NCBI GenBank assembly: GCA_900321055.1
Contig: ONUQ01000072.1
Location: forward strand, 1-5,711
Source of the DNA: an uncultured Elusimicrobia bacterium
GTDB lineage: Bacteria; Elusimicrobiota; Endomicrobiia; Endomicrobiales; Endomicrobiaceae
DNA length: 5,711 nt
Direction of reading: 5' to 3'
The first letter of the stretch is position 1, and each line of letters begins with the position of its first letter. The translations under genes were made by a program, and so were the position numbers. Under the pieces are notes generated by a model that saw nothing but the letters and a program-made list of their open reading frames with translations, was not told where the DNA came from and did not search any database. This document shows, one piece after another, positions 5,564 through 5,711 of this stretch.

Positions 5564-5711
5564 ACTCTGCTTTTGGAGTTCTTGTCATCAAATCATAGAC
5601 TGCTTTTTTTGCATCTTTATTGTTAAATAAAATCTCATATATTTCATTAATTATCGGTAACTCAATATTTAATTTTTTCCCTAAACGGTAAGCACTCATA
5701 CAAGTTTTCAC
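5562..5711 (-). CDS. gpsA: NAD(P)-dependent glycerol-3-phosphate dehydrogenase, C-terminal end (5' part beyond window)
   Basis: Only the last 49 codons and the stop are present: VKTCMSAYRLGKKLNIELPI, then INEIYEILFNNKDAKKAVYDLMTRTPKAE. This matches the C-terminal helices of bacterial GpsA, with the usual pattern 'G-V-T...AY.LA..L.VE.PI...VY.VL......A...L..R..K.E'. GpsA reduces dihydroxyacetone phosphate to sn-glycerol 3-phosphate in the cytoplasm, the backbone for phospholipid synthesis. The catalytic and nucleotide-binding domains lie outside the window, so intactness cannot be judged. The stop is 14 nt before the HU/IHF start and forms part of that gene's ribosome site, so gpsA is probably the upstream member of this operon. 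Confidence 0.88.
   Translation of the reverse strand: MKTCMSAYRLGKKLNIELPIINEIYEILFNNKDAKKAVYDLMTRTPKAE

Noticed and set aside
1..5711. CRISPR array, insertion sequence, prophage or defence system
   Set aside because: There are no regularly spaced repeats, transposase motifs, att-like duplications or defence domains. The tRNA has no integrase or 3'-end duplication beside it.

Overview
The window is strongly AT-rich, almost completely coding, and every gene lies on the minus strand. Read in transcription order (high to low coordinates) it holds: the 3' end of gpsA, an HU/IHF-family DNA-binding protein, a small MerR-family regulator, tRNA-Pro(CGG), a secreted protein ending in a FlgD-Ig-like/type IX-like C-terminal domain, a PorV/PorQ-like outer-membrane protein with a TPR tail, a complete dxr, and the 5' part of a secreted DUF4015-type (glycosidase-like) protein. 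No insertion sequence, CRISPR array or phage gene is visible.

Organism: the gene set points to a Gram-negative (outer-membrane) bacterium using the MEP isoprenoid pathway and the standard code (TGA ends the HU gene). The pairing of a PorV-like barrel with an 'APNPFNP...NGTY' C-terminal domain, together with low GC, is reminiscent of Elusimicrobiota. Fibrobacterota and other FCB-like lineages remain possible. This placement is an inference from gene style, not a database result.

Layout: junctions are very tight. The gpsA to HU gap is 14 nt, HU and merR overlap by 8 nt, merR to tRNA is 8 nt, tRNA to the FlgD-domain gene is 12 nt, the FlgD-domain and PorV-TPR frames overlap by 25 nt, and dxr to the DUF4015-type gene is 12 nt. 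The only real intergenic space is 1720-1853, upstream of dxr, where a weak sigma70-like promoter can be drawn. The window therefore reads as two transcription units: gpsA-HU-merR-tRNA-FlgD domain-PorV/TPR, and dxr-DUF4015.

Working together: gpsA (glycerol-3-phosphate for phospholipids) and dxr (isoprenoid precursors) are housekeeping lipid enzymes. HU/IHF-merR-tRNA-Pro looks like an old conserved cluster. The two middle genes look like a cell-surface pair: a possible type IX-like cargo and a PorV-like barrel that could receive or anchor it. The most unusual point is the tRNA wedged between protein genes, with no Shine-Dalgarno sequence in the 12 nt before the surface-protein gene that follows.
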